Source of the DNA: Lonsdalea iberica
GTDB taxonomy: Bacteria > Pseudomonadota > Gammaproteobacteria > Enterobacterales > Enterobacteriaceae
Reading direction: 5' to 3'
DNA: 38,355 bases
Assembly (NCBI RefSeq): GCF_002111585.1
Contig: NZ_LUTP01000030.1
Span: 1-38,355 of the forward strand
The translations under genes were made by a program, and so were the position numbers. Below are positions 34,932 through 38,355 of this stretch, piece by piece. How positions within the stretch are numbered: position 1 is the stretch's first letter; every line of letters begins with the position of its first letter. The notes under the pieces were generated by a model. It saw nothing but the letters and a program-made list of their open reading frames with translations, did not search any database and was not told the origin of the DNA.

Positions 34932-35036
34932 ATGAGTATTTTCCTTTTTATTGTTCAAAACCCTTCGCTTATAACGTATTCAAGGCCCTTGGCGTTACGA
35001 CTTAACAAGCCTATTTATTTATCGCTCGTAGGATAA
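34932..35036 (+). CDS. Possible 34-residue hydrophobic peptide before the AMP-ligase
   Basis: An ATG with AAAAGGA upstream opens 34 codons, hydrophobic at the start (MSIFLFIVQ). It ends 18 bases before the ligase start. I do not recognise it. It could be a leader peptide or chance. Confidence 0.25.
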   Translation: MSIFLFIVQNPSLITYSRPLALRLNKPIYLSLVG

Positions 35037-35054
35037 CCATAGGAATTAGACTTT

Positions 35055-36605
35055 ATGGCCGTCTTTGCAACGTTCAAAAAACTTGCCGTTTCACACTCAA
35101 CTGAGACGGTTGTGATCTCACACAACCAAAATATCACGTTCAGCGCCTTATTGGCGTTGAGCGAGAAAATAGCCGCAAGTTTAGAGAAGGACGGGATAAA
35201 AAAAGGGGATCGCGTTGCCGTCCACATGGGAAACAGATTGGAGCTACTTGCTATCTATTACGCCTGTTTGAAAATAGGTGTCGTATTCGTTCCTCTCAAT
35301 TTGAAATTATCAGCCAATGAAATAAACATATTAGTACAGCAGAGTGGCGCTAGACTCTACATTGGTGATGCAGCTCGGTTTTACGAAATGGGGCAAGGGA
35401 TTGAGTCATGCTTTAGTATTGAGACAATATGGGTCATAAACCTCAACCCTCGCGATGAGACCGACCACATTCGTTCTTGGGATTACGCCATTTCAGACGC
35501 TAAATTACGAGATAGTGACGAAAGACTCCCTGACGATATTGCATCCATATTTTATACATCGGGCACGACCGGACAGCCCAAAGGGATCGTTTATTCGCAA
35601 CAAACGTTGGTCGATGCACTCAATTTAACTCAGGCGACAATAAACCCCACAGACAAAATTTTAGATAGCAAAAAATCCGTTATTGTTAGTCTGGTTGACC
35701 TTACCAGCCCCTGGAGCGTACTGATTACGTTGGCGGCCATTCAAAAAGGCTGCGTAGTATTATTACTTCCAGAATCCAACATCATTCAGTTTTTCGATAT
35801 TTTAAAGAAGAAAAAACTCGCATGGATAGCGGGAACACCGTCAAACTTTCAGGCGATCCTTAACGCCTCGGAAAAACAAAATACCCCATTCGACCTTAGC
35901 GACACGGTTTGTGTCGTGGGTGGCGATGTTTGTGGAACCGAACTAAGTCAACACTTCCTCCTACATTGCGGCTCTCGGTTGCAAAGCTCATACGGTCAGA
36001 CAGAACTCGGTGGGCCGGTCATGTTCCATCACGATCTTTGTGCATTGAATGAACCATCTATCGGTTGGCCCCTCCCCTCCGTTAAATTTAAAGTCGAAAG
36101 CACTCAATCGGATAAGGGCGAACTTTTCATTCTTACCCCTGCTAAAGCATTGGGTATTTGGAACGGGACCGGGATCGATAGATTCCCTCCCGAACGATGG
36201 ATCGCCACAGGCGATATTGTTCGACAAGACACAGATGGCAATTTTATTTTTATTGGCAGGAAAAAAGAGCAAATAAAAATCGAGGGATATCCTGTTTACC
36301 CAATAGAGATTGAGCAAGCTCTTATTCAGCACCCAGATATTTCAGCAGCCGTCGCCTTTAGTATCCCCGATACTTTTTCAGGTGAACGCATTGTTGCTCT
36401 AGTTCAAACGACATCAGATAGTATTCCTGGCGCGAAATATTTGTCAGCGTTTTTATCTCAATATATTGCCAACTACAAACAGCCTTCTGAATATATAGTT
36501 GTTCAGGACATCGCTGTCGCGACCATAGGAAAAATTAGCAGGCGAAAGTTATCGACTCAATATGAGCAATTAAAAGATCAGGCCGTGAAGCACACTACCT
36601 TATAA
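35055..36605 (+). CDS. AMP-forming acyl/aminoacyl ligase, free-standing
   Basis: A 516-residue ANL-superfamily enzyme. Core motifs in order: A3 IFYTSGTTGQPKGI (about 165-178), A5 LQSSYGQTELGG, A7 ATGDIV, A8 GRKKEQIKIEGYPVYPIEIE, and the A10 lysine in IGKISRRKL near the C-terminus. It activates a carboxylic or amino acid as an adenylate and passes it to CoA or to a carrier protein. No carrier domain is fused. It is followed by the polyketide synthase, so it may supply the starter unit. The substrate pocket does not tell me which acid is used. TAGGAAT lies before the start. Confidence 0.92.
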   Translation: MAVFATFKKLAVSHSTETVVISHNQNITFSALLALSEKIAASLEKDGIKKGDRVAVHMGNRLELLAIYYACLKIGVVFVPLNLKLSANEINILVQQSGARLYIGDAARFYEMGQGIESCFSIETIWVINLNPRDETDHIRSWDYAISDAKLRDSDERLPDDIASIFYTSGTTGQPKGIVYSQQTLVDALNLTQATINPTDKILDSKKSVIVSLVDLTSPWSVLITLAAIQKGCVVLLLPESNIIQFFDILKKKKLAWIAGTPSNFQAILNASEKQNTPFDLSDTVCVVGGDVCGTELSQHFLLHCGSRLQSSYGQTELGGPVMFHHDLCALNEPSIGWPLPSVKFKVESTQSDKGELFILTPAKALGIWNGTGIDRFPPERWIATGDIVRQDTDGNFIFIGRKKEQIKIEGYPVYPIEIEQALIQHPDISAAVAFSIPDTFSGERIVALVQTTSDSIPGAKYLSAFLSQYIANYKQPSEYIVVQDIAVATIGKISRRKLSTQYEQLKDQAVKHTTL

Positions 36606-36761
36606 AGACAACGTGATGTGAAAGCCCATGCTGGGTATTGGGTATGGCGAGCATCAGAGTTAATTCAAAAATACAGTACTGTGATGGAACAGCCTTCTGC
36701 GGATTAGCATCCCAAACGAATACAGAAATCAGACACGAGCGAAAGAATTTTTAGGAGATAA
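36606..36761 (+). promoter_or_regulatory. Upstream part of the gap before the PKS gene
   Basis: This is the first part of a 460-base gap between the ligase and the PKS. No gene or clear promoter is seen in it. The rest of the gap holds a 53-codon frame (36762-36923) and short spacers. Confidence 0.35.
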
Positions 36762-36923
36762 ATGATGGCTAACGCTCCCCGCTTATCGCTTATCGCCCTC
36801 ACTAGCTGCCGTATTCCCTACGCGGTGACCGGTGATGTCGGACGGTGCTTAAATGATGAGACGCGATATATCCGGCGTGCGGCTGTCAGTCATTCAACTA
36901 TCGAACCCTCTCAACCCTATTGA
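36762..36923 (+). CDS. Possible 53-residue leader protein upstream of the PKS
   Basis: A strong TTAGGAGAT ribosome site precedes ATGATG, which opens 53 codons ending TGA at 36921-36923. The start is mildly hydrophobic (LSLIALTSCRIPY) and the rest polar with several Arg. I do not recognise it. The ribosome site is better than that of many real genes here, so translation is plausible; a regulatory leader or a small accessory protein are both possible. Confidence 0.35.
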   Translation: MMANAPRLSLIALTSCRIPYAVTGDVGRCLNDETRYIRRAAVSHSTIEPSQPY

Positions 36924-37045
36924 CCCTATGCGTCGAGCCTAACCTCACCGGTTTCCCGCCACATCTGAGCAAGGGAGTGTAAAGGTGATGCGTCACAAGC
37001 CCCCGAGATAGGGTTCTATCTCTGAACCAGCGAGTGTCTAACGCC

Positions 37046-37072
37046 ATGTCAACCAAGGAAGAAATGTCATGA
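37046..37072 (+). promoter_or_regulatory. 8-codon mini reading frame overlapping the PKS start
   Basis: ATG at 37046 opens MSTKEEMS and stops at the TGA formed inside the PKS start (TCATGATG). Translating it could couple ribosomes onto the PKS start, or it may be chance. Confidence 0.3.
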
Positions 37073-38355
37073 TGCAAAGAACTGACAAAGGCATTACGAA
37101 AAATACCCCCGCAGCTGCATCGGGTGAGAATAATCCCGACTCACGCCTTGTTGAAGCGTTACGTCAAAGTTTGCTGCTCAACAAACAGCTGAAACAACAC
37201 AATCAATATTTAACTCAGGCGGCACATGAGCCGATCGCCATCATTGCTATGGGGTGCCGGCTCCCCGGCGGCACCGACTCGCCTGAACAGCTGTGGCAAT
37301 TACTCGCCGATGGCAATGAAACCATCGGTCCTTTCCCCACCGACCGAGGATGGGATATTGACGCGCTGTTTGCGCAGACGCCCGACCTCAAGACCCTTGC
37401 AAAAACCTGGAAAGGGGGATTTCTGGCTGACGCTGCCGGTTTTGACGCAAGTTTCTTCAAAATATCTGATCGCGAAGCACTGGCGATGGACCCACAGCAG
37501 CGATTATTGCTCGAAATCAGTTGGGAAATTCTCGAACGCGCGGGCATTGTTCCCGCCACACTCAAGAACAGCCAAACCGGCGTTTTTATCGGCACAACAC
37601 ACAATGGCTATATCAGTGATATTGAGCGGCGTAACCCCGCCGCAGACGGCTATCGCTTGCAAGGCAGCCTAAGCAGCATCAGTTCAGGACGCATTGCTTA
37701 CGTGCTGGGGTTGAACGGCCCGGCAATCACATTGGATACGGCCTGTTCCGCGTCCCTTACGGCCATCCATCAAGCCATCAGTTCCCTAAGAAATAGGGAG
37801 TGTTCACTCGCCATCGCCGGCGGTGCGACAGTGATGGCGTCGCCGGATGTATTCGCCGAATTTACACGTCAGGGAGGGCTCGCCGCAGACGGAAAGTGTA
37901 AAGCGTTTTCCGACACAGCGGATGGAACCGGATTTTCTGAGGGTGTCGGGCTCATTCTGCTGGAAAGGCTCTCTGATGCGGTGAAAGCAAACCACACCGT
38001 TTTAGCCGTCATTCGCGGGAGCGCGATTAATCAGGATGGCGCCAGTAACGGACTGACGGCCCCCAGTAGCTCCGCGCAGGAACAGGTCATTCGCCAAGCG
38101 CTGAATAACGCAGAACTGGCTTTTTCCGATATTGACGTCATCGAAGCTCACGGTACCGGCACATCGCTCGGCGACCCCATCGAAGCGCACGCGCTGCTTA
38201 ACACTTACGGAAAACATCGGCCCGACGACCAACCGCTGTGGCTGGGGTCGTTAAAATCCAACATCGGTCATACGCAACTCGCTGCCGGCGTCGCCAGTGT
38301 CATGAAAATGGTCTTGGCTCTTCAAAATGGGCAACTCCCCAAAACGCTGCATGCT
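37069..38355 (+). CDS. Modular type I polyketide synthase, N-terminal part (ketosynthase)
   Basis: 429 codons run from ATG 37069 (AAGGAAG eight bases upstream) off the right edge without a stop. Residues 1-52 are a charged, helix-forming N-terminal region ([22 protein letters not shown]), like docking segments of modular synthases. The ketosynthase follows from [15 protein letters not shown] with all catalytic residues: C226 (DTACSAS), H361 (EAHGTGT) and H401 (KSNIGHTQ). It should catalyse decarboxylative Claisen condensation. DPQQRLLLE and GFSEGVG are also present. A docking region suggests that it receives its chain from another protein. The acyltransferase and later domains lie outside the window. 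Confidence 0.96.
   Translation, partial: MMQRTDKGITKNTPAAASGENNPDSRLVEALRQSLLLNKQLKQHNQYLTQAAHEPIAIIAMGCRLPGGTDSPEQLWQLLADGNETIGPFPTDRGWDIDALFAQTPDLKTLAKTWKGGFLADAAGFDASFFKISDREALAMDPQQRLLLEISWEILERAGIVPATLKNSQTGVFIGTTHNGYISDIERRNPAADGYRLQGSLSSISSGRIAYVLGLNGPAITLDTACSASLTAIHQAISSLRNRECSLAIAGGATVMASPDVFAEFTRQGGLAADGKCKAFSDTADGTGFSEGVGLILLERLSDAVKANHTVLAVIRGSAINQDGASNGLTAPSSSAQEQVIRQALNNAELAFSDIDVIEAHGTGTSLGDPIEAHALLNTYGKHRPDDQPLWLGSLKSNIGHTQLAAGVASVMKMVLALQNGQLPKTLHA

Larger units (their letters stand above)
34720..35054. other. Gap between ATP-grasp and AMP-ligase genes
   Basis: A 335-base gap. It holds a hairpin at 34751-34778 and a possible 34-residue frame at 34932-35036, listed separately. 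AT-rich segments (about 34790-34860) could hold a promoter for the ligase and PKS genes. Confidence 0.45.

Noticed and set aside
1..38355. CRISPR arrays
   Set aside because: No regularly spaced direct repeats of 23-40 bases and no cas genes were seen.

Overview
The window looks like a chromosomal segment of a plant-associated enterobacterium, most like Pectobacteriaceae (Brenneria / Lonsdalea / Pectobacterium type). The basis is a conserved enterobacterial backbone (yggN-yggL-trmB, mutY-yggX-mltC, ansP, speC, tRNA-Phe) interrupted by accessory blocks. The genus is inferred from remembered protein similarity; no search was run.

Layout. (1) 1-2807, minus: a subtilisin-type serine protease autotransporter whose beta-barrel end runs off the left edge. 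(2) 3278-5166, minus: yggN, yggL, trmB. (3) 5204-14151: a roughly 9 kb block inserted between the normally neighbouring, divergent genes trmB and mutY. It carries a complete chaperone-usher fimbrial operon (major pilin, usher, chaperone, tip adhesin, minor pilin), a LuxR-type regulator at its end, and a divergent pair resembling MarT-FidL of Salmonella SPI-3. A 15-base direct repeat lies at both junctions. (4) 14154-20792: mutY-yggX-mltC, the asparagine permease ansP in the place nupG holds in E. coli, and constitutive-type ornithine decarboxylase speC. (5) 21399-21474: tRNA-Phe(GAA) with its own promoter and terminator, used as an integration site. A 4 kb remnant island follows, with a frameshifted P4-type integrase, a class II Fic protein, and a divergent MerR regulator / EthD-like pair. 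The tRNA end and terminator are repeated at 25631-25720.

(6) 26233 to the right edge, all plus: a probable natural-product cluster. In order it holds a haem-oxygenase-like putative diiron oxidase with a Glu-Gln repeat, a NodU/CmcH/TobZ-type O-carbamoyltransferase, a 48-residue reading frame resembling the C-terminal part of SxtJ, an SGNH hydrolase, a 30-residue very basic peptide, a sulfotransferase-like protein, an MFS exporter, an ATP-grasp ligase, a free-standing AMP-forming acyl/aminoacyl ligase, and the start of a modular type I polyketide synthase (complete Cys-His-His ketosynthase centre). The carbamoyltransferase - small membrane protein - SGNH hydrolase order is like the sxtI-J-K-L cassette of saxitoxin clusters, here beside a polyketide synthase.

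The inferred product is a small polyketide or polyketide/amino-acid metabolite, possibly carbamoylated and sulfated and exported by the MFS protein. I cannot match the cluster to a known compound. This cluster is the most likely undescribed system in the window. Several genes and small reading frames (the left autotransporter, the right PKS, and peptides of 30-53 residues) were read directly from the bases.
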